Shown here: piece by piece, positions 33,595-43,190 of the stretch
Numbering within the stretch: position 1 is the first letter of the stretch
Layout: each line of letters opens with the position of its first letter
Assembly (NCBI RefSeq): GCF_003268675.1
Contig: NZ_CP029378.1
Location: 4,154,001 to 4,218,000 of the forward strand
Direction of reading: 5' to 3'
Length of the DNA stretch: 64,000 nucleotides
Origin: Streptomyces bacillaris
Lineage (GTDB): Bacteria; Actinomycetota; Actinomycetes; Streptomycetales; Streptomycetaceae
Notes under the pieces: generated by a model
What the model saw: only the letters and a program-made list of their open reading frames with translations
Database searches by the model: none
What the model was told of the DNA's origin: nothing
Translations under genes and position numbers: made by a program

Positions 33595-34557
33595 ATGATC
33601 ACATCCCGACCGCACCCGGTGTCCGAGGGGGTGATGTCCCCGGACGCCGTCCGGCTCAGCGCGGTGGTGAAGCGGTTCACCGACGCCAAGGGGAACCGTT
33701 TCAGCGCCGTCGACGGCATCGATCTGCGGATCCGGCGGGGCGAGATCCTGGCCTTCCTCGGACCGAACGGCGCCGGCAAGACCACCACCATCGACATGCT
33801 GCTCGGGCTGACCCGGCCCGACGAGGGGACGGTGGAGCTGTTCGGGCGCGAGCCGCAGCAGGCGGTCCGCTCCGGGCAGGTCGCCGCCGTGCTCCAGACG
33901 GGCGGGCTGCTGCCCGACCTGACCGTCGAGGCCACCGTACGGATGCTCGGCTCGCTCCACCCCGGCTCCGACCCGGACGCCGTGCTGGTGCGGGCCGGGC
34001 TCGACAAGCTGCGGAGCCGCCGGGTCGCGGAGTGCTCCGGCGGCGAGCAGCAGCGGCTGCGGTTCGCCCTCGCGCTGCTCTCCGGGCCCGAACTGCTGGT
34101 CCTCGACGAGCCGACGGCCGGGATGGACGTCGGCGCCCGCCGGGACTTCTGGGCCACGGTCCGCGAGGACGCCGCGCGGGGGATGACCGTCATGTTCGCC
34201 ACCCACTACATGGAGGAGGCGGACCGGTTCGCGGACCGGGTCGTGATGATCGACGGCGGCCGCGTCGTCGCGGACGGCTCGGTCTCCGACGTACGGTCCG
34301 CGCTCAGCGGCCGCACGGTCTCGGCCTGCCTGGACGAGCAGGCCGCCGCCACCCTCGCCGACTCCCCGCTGGTGCGCTCGTGCACCCTGCGCGGCGGCCG
34401 CTACCACTTCGACACCACCGACTCCGACGCGCTGCTGCGCCTGCTGATCGGGCGGACCGCCGCCACCGAGATCGAGGTCACCCCGCGCAGCCTCGAAGAG
34501 GCCTTCATGACCATCACCGGCCGCCACAGCCGTACCGCCGGGGAGGGCACCTCATGA
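33595..34557 (+). CDS. ABC transporter ATP-binding protein (DrrA-like)
   Basis: A 320-residue ATPase with Walker A GPNGAGKTT (about residues 59-67), signature CSGGEQQRL (about 147-155), Walker B LLVLDEP and the switch histidine in FATHYMEEAD. The C-terminal extension is of the drug/DrrA type. It overlaps the permease gene by four bases. The pair is the first unit of the right-hand biosynthetic run and probably exports its product. Confidence 0.92.
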   Translation: MITSRPHPVSEGVMSPDAVRLSAVVKRFTDAKGNRFSAVDGIDLRIRRGEILAFLGPNGAGKTTTIDMLLGLTRPDEGTVELFGREPQQAVRSGQVAAVLQTGGLLPDLTVEATVRMLGSLHPGSDPDAVLVRAGLDKLRSRRVAECSGGEQQRLRFALALLSGPELLVLDEPTAGMDVGARRDFWATVREDAARGMTVMFATHYMEEADRFADRVVMIDGGRVVADGSVSDVRSALSGRTVSACLDEQAAATLADSPLVRSCTLRGGRYHFDTTDSDALLRLLIGRTAATEIEVTPRSLEEAFMTITGRHSRTAGEGTS

Positions 34558-35366
34558 GCAGCACCACGACCGGCCCCGGCACCGGAACCGGCACCCGTGA
34601 GACGCGCAACTCCCCCTTCAGCGGCGTGAACGCGGTCTTCATCGGCTACGAACTCCGCCGCCGCTTCAACCGGCAGACCACGATCTTCACCCTCCTGCTC
34701 CCCGCCGTGCTCTACCTGGCGCTCTTCCGCACCGCGCCCGACGGGGCCACGCTCCCGCACGGCAACTTCGCGGCCTGGATGATGAGCGGCATCGCCGTGT
34801 ACGGGGCGGCCACCGCGGCCGTCAGCTCGGCGGCCACCATCTCCGTGGAGAAGGCGTCCGGCTGGATGCGGACCATGGCGCTCAGCCCGCTCGCCCCGCC
34901 CGGCTACCTCTTCGTCAAGGTGCTCTCCTCCGTGCTGATGGCGGCGGTGCCGGTGGCCATCGTCGGCCTGCTCGGTACGTTCACGGGGGTGGAGGCCACC
35001 GCCACGGTGTGGGTGACCTCGCTGCTGGTGGCCTGGCTCGGCGCGGCCGTCTTCGCCGCGCTCGGCATCACCCTGGGGCTCGCCCTCAAGCCCGAGACCG
35101 TGATGCACATGCCGGGCCTGACCATGACGGCGCTCGCCTTCCTCGGCAACCTCTTCATCCCGCTCTCCGGCACCATGCTGGAGATCTCCCGCTACTCGCC
35201 GATGTTCGGCGTCTCCACGCTCGCCCGCTACAGCCTCACCGAGGGCTACTCCTTCAGCGGCGAGCACTCCAGCCTCGCGATGGCCGTGGTCAACACCGTG
35301 GCGTGGTTCGCGGCCTTCTCCTTCATGGCCGTCCGCCGGTTCCGCAAGAGCACCGGCCGCAACTGA
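34554..35366 (+). CDS. ABC-2 type transporter permease
   Basis: A 270-residue membrane protein with six predicted helices and the ABC-2 pattern, including the amphipathic EKASGWMRTMALSPLAPPGYLFVKV loop and GNLFIPLSGTM before the last helices. It works with the upstream ATPase. The next gene begins 49 bases later. Confidence 0.9.
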   Translation: MSSTTTGPGTGTGTRETRNSPFSGVNAVFIGYELRRRFNRQTTIFTLLLPAVLYLALFRTAPDGATLPHGNFAAWMMSGIAVYGAATAAVSSAATISVEKASGWMRTMALSPLAPPGYLFVKVLSSVLMAAVPVAIVGLLGTFTGVEATATVWVTSLLVAWLGAAVFAALGITLGLALKPETVMHMPGLTMTALAFLGNLFIPLSGTMLEISRYSPMFGVSTLARYSLTEGYSFSGEHSSLAMAVVNTVAWFAAFSFMAVRRFRKSTGRN

Positions 35367-35415
35367 AGCTTCCCGTTCCCGGCCGACGGCTCCCCATGAA
35401 AGGAGATTCGAACTC

Positions 35416-36498
35416 ATGTACGCATTCGTAGCGCCGGGCCAGGGCTCCCAGACCCCGGGCATGCTCGCCGCCTGGCTGCGCGACCCGGCCCACGCCGAGC
35501 GGCTGCGCCTCTGGTCCGAGGCCGCCGACGTGGACCTCGTCCACCTCGGTACCAAGGCGTCGGCCGCCGAGATCGCCCGTACGGAGAACACCCAGCCGCT
35601 CCTGGTCGCCGCCGGGCTCCTGGCCCACGAGGCGCTCGCGACCTTCGCCGGGCCCGCGGAGCCGTCGGTGGCCGCGCCCTGGCCTGCGGGGGCTGCGCCC
35701 GGGCCTGCGGTGGCTGCCGCCGGGCACTCCGTCGGTGAGCTGACCGCCGCCGTGTACGCCGGGGCGCTCGCCCCCGCCGACGCCGTGCGCCTCGCCGCCG
35801 TACGGGGCCGGGCGATGGCCGCCGCCTGCGCCGAGACCCCCACCTCGATGGCGGCCGTGGTCGGCGGCGACGAGCCGGACGTCCTCGGCCGGATCGGTGA
35901 ACTCGGCCTGTACGCGGCCACGTTCAACGGGCCCGGCCAGATCGTCGCGGCCGGGGCGGTGGAGGACCTGGACCGGCTCACCGCCGAACCCCCGCCCGGC
36001 GCCACGGTGAAGCGGCTCCCGGTCGCGGGCGCCTTCCACACCCCGTACATGGAGTCCGCGCGGCGGACCGTCGCGGCGGCGGCCGCCCGGACCCCGTTCC
36101 TGCGGCCGACCGGGGCGCTCCTGTCGAACGCCGACGGCAGGATCGTCAGCGACCCGGACGACCTCCGCACCCGTCTCGTCGAGCAGCTGGTCGGACCGGT
36201 GCGCTGGGACCGCTGCCTGGACACGCTCGGCCGGCTCGCCCCGGACGTCACGGTCTGCCTGCCGCCCGCCCGCACCCTCGCGGCCATCCTCCGCCGCCAA
36301 CTGCCGGAGCTGACAGCGGTGTCCGCCAACGGCCCGCGCGATCTCGCCACGGTACGGAAGCGCCTGGACGCGGTACGGGAGCGGATCGGCGCGATGCCGG
36401 AACGGCCCGCCCCGGTACGGGAACGGCTCGACGCGGCAGGTTCACGGACCGCCTCCGCCACCGCATCCGAGGAGGGCCGCGCCCATGCCCGTCTCTGA
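35416..36498 (+). CDS. ACP S-malonyltransferase (FabD-like acyltransferase)
   Basis: A 360-residue acyltransferase. FVAPGQGSQ opens the fold; the nucleophile is in GHSVGEL (Ser near 105) and the catalytic His in GAFHTPYM (near 208). FabD-type enzymes load malonyl units on acyl carrier proteins. It should supply extender units to the type II polyketide system encoded downstream. The C-terminal 50 residues are an extra Arg-rich tail (VRERIGAMPERPAPVRERL) of repetitive character, ending inside the next gene (14-base overlap). An AAAGGAG ribosome site precedes ATG 35416. Confidence 0.9.
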   Translation: MYAFVAPGQGSQTPGMLAAWLRDPAHAERLRLWSEAADVDLVHLGTKASAAEIARTENTQPLLVAAGLLAHEALATFAGPAEPSVAAPWPAGAAPGPAVAAAGHSVGELTAAVYAGALAPADAVRLAAVRGRAMAAACAETPTSMAAVVGGDEPDVLGRIGELGLYAATFNGPGQIVAAGAVEDLDRLTAEPPPGATVKRLPVAGAFHTPYMESARRTVAAAAARTPFLRPTGALLSNADGRIVSDPDDLRTRLVEQLVGPVRWDRCLDTLGRLAPDVTVCLPPARTLAAILRRQLPELTAVSANGPRDLATVRKRLDAVRERIGAMPERPAPVRERLDAAGSRTASATASEEGRAHARL

Positions 36499-38071
36499 CC
36501 TCTTCGACCGGGCCCGCGCCGAGCGCCCGCACCACGTCGCCGTCATCGACTCCGAAGGGCCCCTCACCTACGCCGAGTTGGGCGCCGCGACCGACCGTGC
36601 CGCCGGGTGGCTGCGGAGCCAGGGCGTACGGGAAGGGGAGCGGGTCGTCCACGCGGGCCCGGGCGACCGTACCTTCCTCGCCCTGCTGTGGGCCGCGCTC
36701 CGGATCGGGGCCGTCTTCGTCCCCGTACACCCGGAGTTGACCGATCACGCCGTACGGCACATCGTGCGCGACTGCGGGGCCGCCCTCGCGATCTGCCCGC
36801 CCGCCGCCGGGTCCGACGCCCGCGCAACCGTCGAAGTGGCGCGGGCCGCACGGGAGATACCGCAGGCGCCCGCCGAGGCCGTGGCCGTCACCGCGCCCAA
36901 CGACGTCACCGCCCCCGACAACGTCACCGTCCCCGACGACGCCATCGCCCTGCTGATCTACACCTCCGGCACCACCGGCCGCCCCAAGGGTGTCGTCTGC
37001 CCGCACCGGCAGGTCCTCGCCGCCGTCCGGGCCGTCAACGACCGGCTCGGCTACCGCGCCGACGACGTGGTGCTCTGTCGGCTGCCGCTCTCCTTCGACT
37101 ACGGGCTCTACCAGGCCCTGCTGTGCGCGCTCACCGGCTCGACGCTGGTCCTCGCGGACCGGGGCGGCGACCTCGGGCTGCTCCGGGCCGTCGAACGCCA
37201 CGGCGTCACCGTCGTCCCCCTCGTCCCCTCGCTCGCCCGGATCCTCGCCCTCCTGCGCAAGCGGCCGGGCCCGCCCACCAAGGTCCGGCTCTTCACCAAC
37301 ACCGGTGCCCGGCCCAGTCGTTCGGTGATGGGTGAGCTGCTCGACGCCTTCCCGGGCTCCGCCTTCGCCTCCATGTACGGGATGACCGAGTGCAAGCGCA
37401 TCTCGGTGCTCGACCCCGCCCTGTACGCGGACCACCCGGACGCGGTGGGCCGGGCGATCCCCGGTGACCACGTACGGATCGTGGGCCCCGACGGGCGGAC
37501 GCTGCCCCCGGGGGAGACCGGCGAGATCGTGGTGTGGGGCGCGACCGTGATGGCCGGGTACTGGGGGGTGCCCCTGGAGGCGCAGGACCGGTACGTGCGC
37601 CGCGCCGACGGCACCCTGGAACTCCGCACCGGCGACCAAGGGCGCCTGGACGCCGACGGGTTGCTGTACTTCCTCGGCCGCGACGACGACATGGTCAAGC
37701 GGCGCGGGGTGCGCATCGCCCTTTCGGAGATCGAGCACGCCGCCGAGCGCGTCCCCGGCGTGTACGCGGCCGTCGCCCCGCGCCCCGCCGACGAGGACGC
37801 CCCCCTGCTGCTGGCCGTGCAGAGCGACCTCGGCCCGCACGAGATCCGTACGGCCCTCGCCGCCCGCCTGGACCCGGCCCGGCTCCCCGACCGGATCGTC
37901 CCGCTCTCCGCCGTACCGCTGACCGCCAACGGCAAACCCGACCGCCCGGCCGTCGCCCGCCTGCTCCAGGCTCCCCCCGCGCCCGCGCCGGCCCCCGCCC
38001 CAGCCCCCGGGCCCGAGACCGTCATCCCCGCCGCACCCACGAGGAACTCCCATGGATCAGTCGCAGTTTGA
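36485..38071 (+). CDS. Stand-alone AMP-forming acyl/amino acid adenylating enzyme
   Basis: A 528-residue ANL-family enzyme. The phosphate loop YTSGTTGRPKG is near residues 159-169; SMYGMTECKR, GDQGR and the A10 segment LTANGKPDR follow, giving the catalytic lysine. The C-terminal 40 residues are Pro/Ala-rich. It overlaps the next carrier protein gene by 20 bases, so the pair likely works as a loading unit: activation of an acid and transfer to the carrier. Whether the substrate is a fatty, aryl or amino acid cannot be read reliably. Confidence 0.88.
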   Translation: MPVSDLFDRARAERPHHVAVIDSEGPLTYAELGAATDRAAGWLRSQGVREGERVVHAGPGDRTFLALLWAALRIGAVFVPVHPELTDHAVRHIVRDCGAALAICPPAAGSDARATVEVARAAREIPQAPAEAVAVTAPNDVTAPDNVTVPDDAIALLIYTSGTTGRPKGVVCPHRQVLAAVRAVNDRLGYRADDVVLCRLPLSFDYGLYQALLCALTGSTLVLADRGGDLGLLRAVERHGVTVVPLVPSLARILALLRKRPGPPTKVRLFTNTGARPSRSVMGELLDAFPGSAFASMYGMTECKRISVLDPALYADHPDAVGRAIPGDHVRIVGPDGRTLPPGETGEIVVWGATVMAGYWGVPLEAQDRYVRRADGTLELRTGDQGRLDADGLLYFLGRDDDMVKRRGVRIALSEIEHAAERVPGVYAAVAPRPADEDAPLLLAVQSDLGPHEIRTALAARLDPARLPDRIVPLSAVPLTANGKPDRPAVARLLQAPPAPAPAPAPAPGPETVIPAAPTRNSHGSVAV

Positions 38072-38318
38072 CCAGCTCGTCGAGGAGATCTGCGCCGTGC
38101 AGGTCACCGACCCCGCCACGCCGCTCGTGGACCTCGGCGTGGACTCGCTCCACACCGTCGCCCTCGTGATGGCCGTGGAGGACCGGTTCGGCATCGAGCT
38201 GGACCCCGACGCGCTCGCCGACCTCTCGCACCTCTCGTCGGCCGGTCTGCTGCGGGCCGTACGGGAACAGCGCCAGGGCGCCGAGCCCGCCCCGGCCGCC
38301 GTGCCCGCGGAGCGGTGA
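38052..38318 (+). CDS. Acyl/peptidyl carrier protein 1
   Basis: An 88-residue four-helix carrier. The phosphopantetheine site is the serine in DLGVDSLHTV near residue 38, with the usual acidic second helix (VEDRFGIELD). Its start lies inside the adenylating enzyme gene and its stop overlaps the aminotransferase start, so it is tightly coupled to both. It is the likely thiolation partner of the adenylating enzyme. Confidence 0.92.
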   Translation: MDQSQFDQLVEEICAVQVTDPATPLVDLGVDSLHTVALVMAVEDRFGIELDPDALADLSHLSSAGLLRAVREQRQGAEPAPAAVPAER

Positions 38319-39622
38319 GCGCCATGTGGACCGAGACAGGGGCCGACAGCAGACCCTCCGCCGAGATGCCGCAGCTCTTCGAGCGCGGCGGCGACCTGAT
38401 CTCCTTCGCGGGCGGCCTGCCGGACCTGGACCTGCTCCCGCTGAAGGAACTCTCCGAGCAGCTGGCCCGGTTGACCCGGATCGGCGGCCGGGTCGCGCTC
38501 CAGTACAGCACCCCGCACGTGGCCAGGGCCCTCGTCCCCGCGATCACCGACCTGATGGCCCGCGAGGGCGGCCGGGCCGACGCCGAGGGCCTGGTGCCGA
38601 CGGCCGGCTCCCAGATGGGGCTGCTCGCCCTCGCCCTCTCCCTCGGCACCCCGGGCGAGACCGTGCTCTGCCAGACCCCCGCCTACCCGGGCGCGGCCGC
38701 CGCCTTCCGTACGGCGGGACTGCGACCGTACGGCGCCCCCGAGGACGCCGAAGGGCTCGACCCGCAGGCGCTGCGCGCCACCGTGACCCGGCTGCGTGCC
38801 GAGGGGCAGCGGGTGCGGATGCTGTACGTCAACCCGACCTTCCAGAACCCCACCGGCGCGACGCTGCCCCTGGAGCGCCGCTACCAACTCCTTCAAGTGG
38901 CTCGTGAGTTGGAGCTGCTGATCGTCGAGGACAACCCGTACGGGCTGCTCGGCTTCGACGGGCGCACCGTGGAGAGCCTCCGGGGGATCGACCCGGGGAA
39001 CGTCCTGTACCTCGGCACCTTCTCCAAGGTCTTCGCCCCCGGCCTGCGCTGCGGCTGGATCGCCGCGCCGGTGCCGCTGGCCGAGCGGTTGCGCCGCACG
39101 ACCGAGGTGATGGCCCTCTCCCCGTCGGCCTTCACCCAGGCCGCGCTCGCCGCGTTCCACACCCGGGGCGGGTGGGACCCGCTGATCGGTGCCTACCGGG
39201 AGCGTTACGCGGAGCGGTGCGGCCTGATGGCCGACGCGCTCGACGCCGAGCTGGGCACGGACGGGCCCTGGCGGTGGCGGCGGCCGGAGGGCGGCTTCTA
39301 CCTCTGGCTGCGGAACCCGGGCGGCGCCGACACCCGGCGCCTGGCATCCGCCGCCGCCGGACAGGGCGTCTCCTTCGTGCCCGGCGGCCATTTCGGGCTC
39401 GACGGGGAGTGCGACGACGCGCTGCGGCTCTGCTTCAGCAACGTGCCGCGCGGACGCATCGCGGAGGGCGTGGCGCGCCTGGCGTCGGTGCTGCGCGGCG
39501 CGGAGGCCGGGACGGTCGGCGTGGAGGCCGGGTCTGCCGGTACGGAGACCGGGTCCGGCGGTACGGAGACCGGGGCTGCCGGTGCCGAGGCCGGGGCCGC
39601 CGGCGGGGGGTGGGCCGCGTGA
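38315..39622 (+). CDS. PLP-dependent class I/II aminotransferase
   Basis: A 435-residue fold-type I aminotransferase. NPTFQNPTG near residue 175 and the PLP lysine in TFSKVFAPGLRCGW (near 238) are visible, with a sequence style close to 2-aminoadipate/MocR-type aminotransferases. It may supply or consume an amino acid for the cluster. The C-terminal 40 residues are a Gly/Thr/Glu-rich repeat tail (GSAGTETG units). It overlaps both neighbours by four bases. Confidence 0.88.
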   Translation: MSAMWTETGADSRPSAEMPQLFERGGDLISFAGGLPDLDLLPLKELSEQLARLTRIGGRVALQYSTPHVARALVPAITDLMAREGGRADAEGLVPTAGSQMGLLALALSLGTPGETVLCQTPAYPGAAAAFRTAGLRPYGAPEDAEGLDPQALRATVTRLRAEGQRVRMLYVNPTFQNPTGATLPLERRYQLLQVARELELLIVEDNPYGLLGFDGRTVESLRGIDPGNVLYLGTFSKVFAPGLRCGWIAAPVPLAERLRRTTEVMALSPSAFTQAALAAFHTRGGWDPLIGAYRERYAERCGLMADALDAELGTDGPWRWRRPEGGFYLWLRNPGGADTRRLASAAAGQGVSFVPGGHFGLDGECDDALRLCFSNVPRGRIAEGVARLASVLRGAEAGTVGVEAGSAGTETGSGGTETGAAGAEAGAAGGGWAA

Positions 39623-42018
39623 CCGGCACCCGTACCCCTAGCCGCACCAACACCAGCACCGACACCCGTACGCCTAGCCGTACGCACGAAGCAGTCCGCG
39701 CGCAAGACTGGGCCGACTTCCGGCCCCTCCGCCGACTCGGCGACAGCCCCTGGCATGTCTGGGGCGTCGGGCTGCTGCGCAGCGCCGGGTTCCCGGCGTC
39801 GGGCGTCGCCCTGCTCGGCGGCCCGGCCGCCGCAGCCGCCGCCGACCTCGGGGACGCGGGCGACCCGGACGGCTTCGCCGCCGCCTACCGCGCCGACAGC
39901 GCCGCCGAGTCACGCCGCCTGGCCGCGCTCGCCCGCGACGGGAAGGTCCGTACGGCCATCGCCTGGCAGAACCGGACCGTCCACCGCATCCTCGACGCGC
40001 TCGCCGCGGGCACCGGCAAGGAGTCCAAGCGCAAGCAGCGCGAACGCACCCTCGCCATGTACTGGCTGCGCTACTGCGCCAAGGCCGAGACGATCGGCTT
40101 CTTCGGCCCGGCCGCCTGGATCTCCGTGGGGCGGGAGGACGGGGAGCTGGCCGTGGACCACGGGCGCCAACTCGTCTCGGAGAGCCGGACGTTCTTCGAG
40201 CGCTGGGCGCTGGCCGCCCTCGCGGAGTGGATGGTTTCCCGGCCGGGCGCCCGCTGGTGGTTCCCGCCGCTGCTCCGCCCCGATGTCCACGTCGACCCCG
40301 ACGGCGACCGGCTCCTCCTGCCCGGCGGACGCACGCTGCGGCTGCGCCCGGAGGACCGCGAGATCCTGCGGTACGCCGACGGGGAGCGCAACGGCCAGGC
40401 CATCACCGACGCCTTCGTACGGCAGGGGAGTCGGGCGGCCGAGGAGGCGCGGGAGCGGGTCGAGAAGGCCCTGACCCGGCTGCTCAGGCAGCGCGTGCTG
40501 ACCTGGGACGCCAACATCCCGGTCGACGTGCGGGCCGAGCGCATCCTGCGGCGCCGGGTGGCCGGGGTCGGGGACCCCGAGCTGTTCGTCCGGTTCGAGA
40601 CGGTCCTCGCGACCCTTGACCGGCACCGCGAGGCCATCGAGGCGGCGGAGTCGTCCGATGAACTGGTTGCGCGACTGGACGAGTTGGACGACTTCTTCGT
40701 CCGTACGACGGGACGCGACCCCTCCCGCGACGAGGGCAAGGCGTACGCGGGCCGCACCCTCTGCTACCAGGACGCGGTGCGGGACTGCCGGGTCGAGATC
40801 GGCACCGGCTTCCTGGACGCCATCGCCCGCCCGCTCGCCCTGGTGGCGGACGCGGCGGACTGGTTCGGCAACCGGCTGGTGGAGCTGGTCGAGGCGGAGA
40901 TCGCCACTCTCGTACGGGCCGCCGCCACGCGCCGTACCCCCGTCACGCTCGCGGACGTGTGGCCGCAGGTGCTCGGGCTGTTCTGGGGCGAGGGTGCCGC
41001 GCCCGTGGAGACGGCGACCCGCGAACTCTCCGAGAAGTGGCGGACCGTGCTGGACCCGGTGGCCGGCCTTCCGGTCCACCTGCGGGTCGAGGACATCGAG
41101 GAGGCGGCCCGTACCGCCTTCGCCACCGGCCCGGTCCGCTCGCCCCACCTGGCCCTGCACAGCCCGGACCTCCAGGTGGTCCGGGCGGCGGACGGCTCGC
41201 TGACCACCGTCCTCGGTGAACTCCACGCCGCCCTCGCCACCTGCGACCTGCCCTTCCTCGACTGGACGACCGACACCGGCTCCCCCTCCGGCACCGGTAC
41301 CCGCCCCGACACCGGCTCCCTGCGCGACAAGGTCAACGCCGCGATCGACGCCCCGCGCCTGGTGCCGCTGCTCCCGGTCGACTGGAAGCGCAACAGCGGC
41401 CGTATGGTCCCCGCCCCCATCGGCGCGGGCGACCGGCTCATCGGGTTCACCCGGGCCCCCTTCGACGACCGCTCCCGGATCGACGCGGCCGTCGCGATCA
41501 CCCTGGCCGAACGGGACGGCACGGTCACCGCCACCACCCCCGACGGGCGCGCGTGGAACATGGCCGAGCTGCTCGCCGTCCCGGTCTCGATCATCGCCGC
41601 CGACGCCTTCAAGATCGGGCTCGACCGGCCGCACGCGCCCCGCGTCACCCTCGACGGGCTCGTCCTGTTCCGGGAGACCTGGCGGGTGCGGGCCGGGGAC
41701 GTCCCCCTTGCCGCCAAGCCGGACCGGGAGGGCGACTACCTGGCCGTACGGAGGTGGCTGCGCGCCACCGGGCTGCCCGACCGGGCCTTCGTGAAGTTCC
41801 CGCAGGAGACGAAGCCGTCCCTGGTCGACTTCACCAGCCCCACCCTCGTGCTGACCTTCGCCAACCTCGTACGCCGCACCCAGCGCCTCTCCCCGGACGC
41901 CACCGTGATCCTCGGCGAGCCGCTGCCCCACCCGGAGGACTCCTGGCTGACGGACGCCGACGGCGAGCGCTACGTCAGTGAACTCCGGCTCCAGATCAGC
42001 AGAAAGGTACCGGAATGA
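39619..42018 (+). CDS. Stand-alone LanB-like (lantibiotic dehydratase N-domain) protein
   Basis: A 799-residue protein resembling the N-terminal, glutamylation domain of LanB lanthipeptide dehydratases. The most telling stretch is RYCAKAETIGFFGP at residues 151-164. Its length fits split glutamylation enzymes (TbtB type) or peptide aminoacyl-tRNA ligases. No elimination domain, precursor peptide or LanC-like gene is present nearby. Neighbours are carrier proteins, diaminopropionate synthesis and a polyketide system. It could use an aminoacyl-tRNA to acylate a small molecule or carrier-bound intermediate, a role without a clear precedent known to me. The N-terminus has TRTPSRT repeats. GTG 39619 overlaps the aminotransferase stop; the stop overlaps sbnA. 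Confidence 0.75.
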   Translation: MTGTRTPSRTNTSTDTRTPSRTHEAVRAQDWADFRPLRRLGDSPWHVWGVGLLRSAGFPASGVALLGGPAAAAAADLGDAGDPDGFAAAYRADSAAESRRLAALARDGKVRTAIAWQNRTVHRILDALAAGTGKESKRKQRERTLAMYWLRYCAKAETIGFFGPAAWISVGREDGELAVDHGRQLVSESRTFFERWALAALAEWMVSRPGARWWFPPLLRPDVHVDPDGDRLLLPGGRTLRLRPEDREILRYADGERNGQAITDAFVRQGSRAAEEARERVEKALTRLLRQRVLTWDANIPVDVRAERILRRRVAGVGDPELFVRFETVLATLDRHREAIEAAESSDELVARLDELDDFFVRTTGRDPSRDEGKAYAGRTLCYQDAVRDCRVEIGTGFLDAIARPLALVADAADWFGNRLVELVEAEIATLVRAAATRRTPVTLADVWPQVLGLFWGEGAAPVETATRELSEKWRTVLDPVAGLPVHLRVEDIEEAARTAFATGPVRSPHLALHSPDLQVVRAADGSLTTVLGELHAALATCDLPFLDWTTDTGSPSGTGTRPDTGSLRDKVNAAIDAPRLVPLLPVDWKRNSGRMVPAPIGAGDRLIGFTRAPFDDRSRIDAAVAITLAERDGTVTATTPDGRAWNMAELLAVPVSIIAADAFKIGLDRPHAPRVTLDGLVLFRETWRVRAGDVPLAAKPDREGDYLAVRRWLRATGLPDRAFVKFPQETKPSLVDFTSPTLVLTFANLVRRTQRLSPDATVILGEPLPHPEDSWLTDADGERYVSELRLQISRKVPE

Positions 42019-43106
42019 CCGTGGCCTCCTCCGCCGCGGCGCCCCGCGCTGCCGCCCCCGCCCCTCCGCCCACTCCCGCCCCCACTCCCGCGCCCCGCCC
42101 CCTCACCGCCACCCCGGCCGACGCCGGCCGCGATCCCGGCACGGCCGCCGCCCCGGACATCGTCGCGACGATCGGCGCCACCCCGCTGGTCGCCCTGGAC
42201 CGGCTCTTCCCACCGGACCGCTTCCAGGTCCACGGCAAGTGCGAGCGGTTCAACCCGGGCGGCTCCATCAAGGACCGCGCCGCCCGCTCGATGATCGAAC
42301 ACGCGCTGGCGACCGGGGAGTTGGTCCCGGGCGTCTCCACCGTCGTGGAGTCCTCCTCCGGCAACCTGGGCATCGCCCTCGCCCAGCTCTGCAACTTCTA
42401 CCGGCTCGGCCTGATCTGTGTCGTCGACCCCCGGACCACCGCCCACAACACCGCGATCATGCGGGCGTACGGGGCGACGGTCGAGGTGGTGGACCGCGAT
42501 CCGGAGACCGGGGAGTACCTGCCGGCGAGGCTCAGGCGGGTCCGGGAGCTGCTGCGTACGGTCCCGGACGCCCACTGGCCCGACCAGTACGGCAACGAGT
42601 ACAACGCCCTCGCCCACCACCACACCATGCGCGAGATCTGCGAGGCGCTCCCGAAGGCCCCCGACTACCTCTTCCTCGCCGCCGGGACCACCGGCACCCT
42701 GCGCGGCTGCGCCGAGTACATCGCCGCCGAGGGGCTGCCCACCCGCGTGGTGGCGGTCGACGCGGTGGGCAGCGTGATCTTCGGCCCGCCCGAGCCCTGG
42801 GAGCGCGGACACCGGCGCACGATCCCCGGCCACGGAGCGGCGGTGGTCCCGCCGCTGCTGCGCCCCGGCCTCGCGGAGCGGGTGGTCAAGGTGACCGACC
42901 GCGACTGCGTACGGGGCTGCCGCAGCCTGCTGGCCGAGGAGTCGATCCTCGCGGGCGGCTCGTCCGGCGCGGTGGTGGCGGCCCTCCTGGACGCCGCCTC
43001 CTGGATCGGGCCGGGCGCCACCTGCGTGGCGATCCTCCCGGACGCGGGCGACCGCTACCTCGACACGATCTACAGCGACGCGTGGGTGGAGTCCCGCTTC
43101 GGCTGA
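42015..43106 (+). CDS. sbnA: SbnA-like N-(2-amino-2-carboxyethyl)-L-glutamate synthase
   Basis: A 363-residue PLP fold-type II enzyme of the cysteine synthase family. The PLP lysine is Lys86 in NPGGSIKDRAA; SSSGNLG and the phosphate-binding loop GTTGTLRG follow. Directly before an SbnB-like dehydrogenase it is best read as SbnA, which joins O-phospho-L-serine and L-glutamate. The first 45 residues are Pro/Ala-rich. The product feeds SbnB to give L-2,3-diaminopropionate. ATGA overlap with the LanB-like gene. Confidence 0.88.
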   Translation: MTVASSAAAPRAAAPAPPPTPAPTPAPRPLTATPADAGRDPGTAAAPDIVATIGATPLVALDRLFPPDRFQVHGKCERFNPGGSIKDRAARSMIEHALATGELVPGVSTVVESSSGNLGIALAQLCNFYRLGLICVVDPRTTAHNTAIMRAYGATVEVVDRDPETGEYLPARLRRVRELLRTVPDAHWPDQYGNEYNALAHHHTMREICEALPKAPDYLFLAAGTTGTLRGCAEYIAAEGLPTRVVAVDAVGSVIFGPPEPWERGHRRTIPGHGAAVVPPLLRPGLAERVVKVTDRDCVRGCRSLLAEESILAGGSSGAVVAALLDAASWIGPGATCVAILPDAGDRYLDTIYSDAWVESRFG

Positions 43107-43190
43107 CCTCCGCCGGGCCCACTCCCGTACGACCCCGCAATCCCCTGGCAAGCCCTGCCATCCACCCACCTGCAGAGGAACCGACCCACC

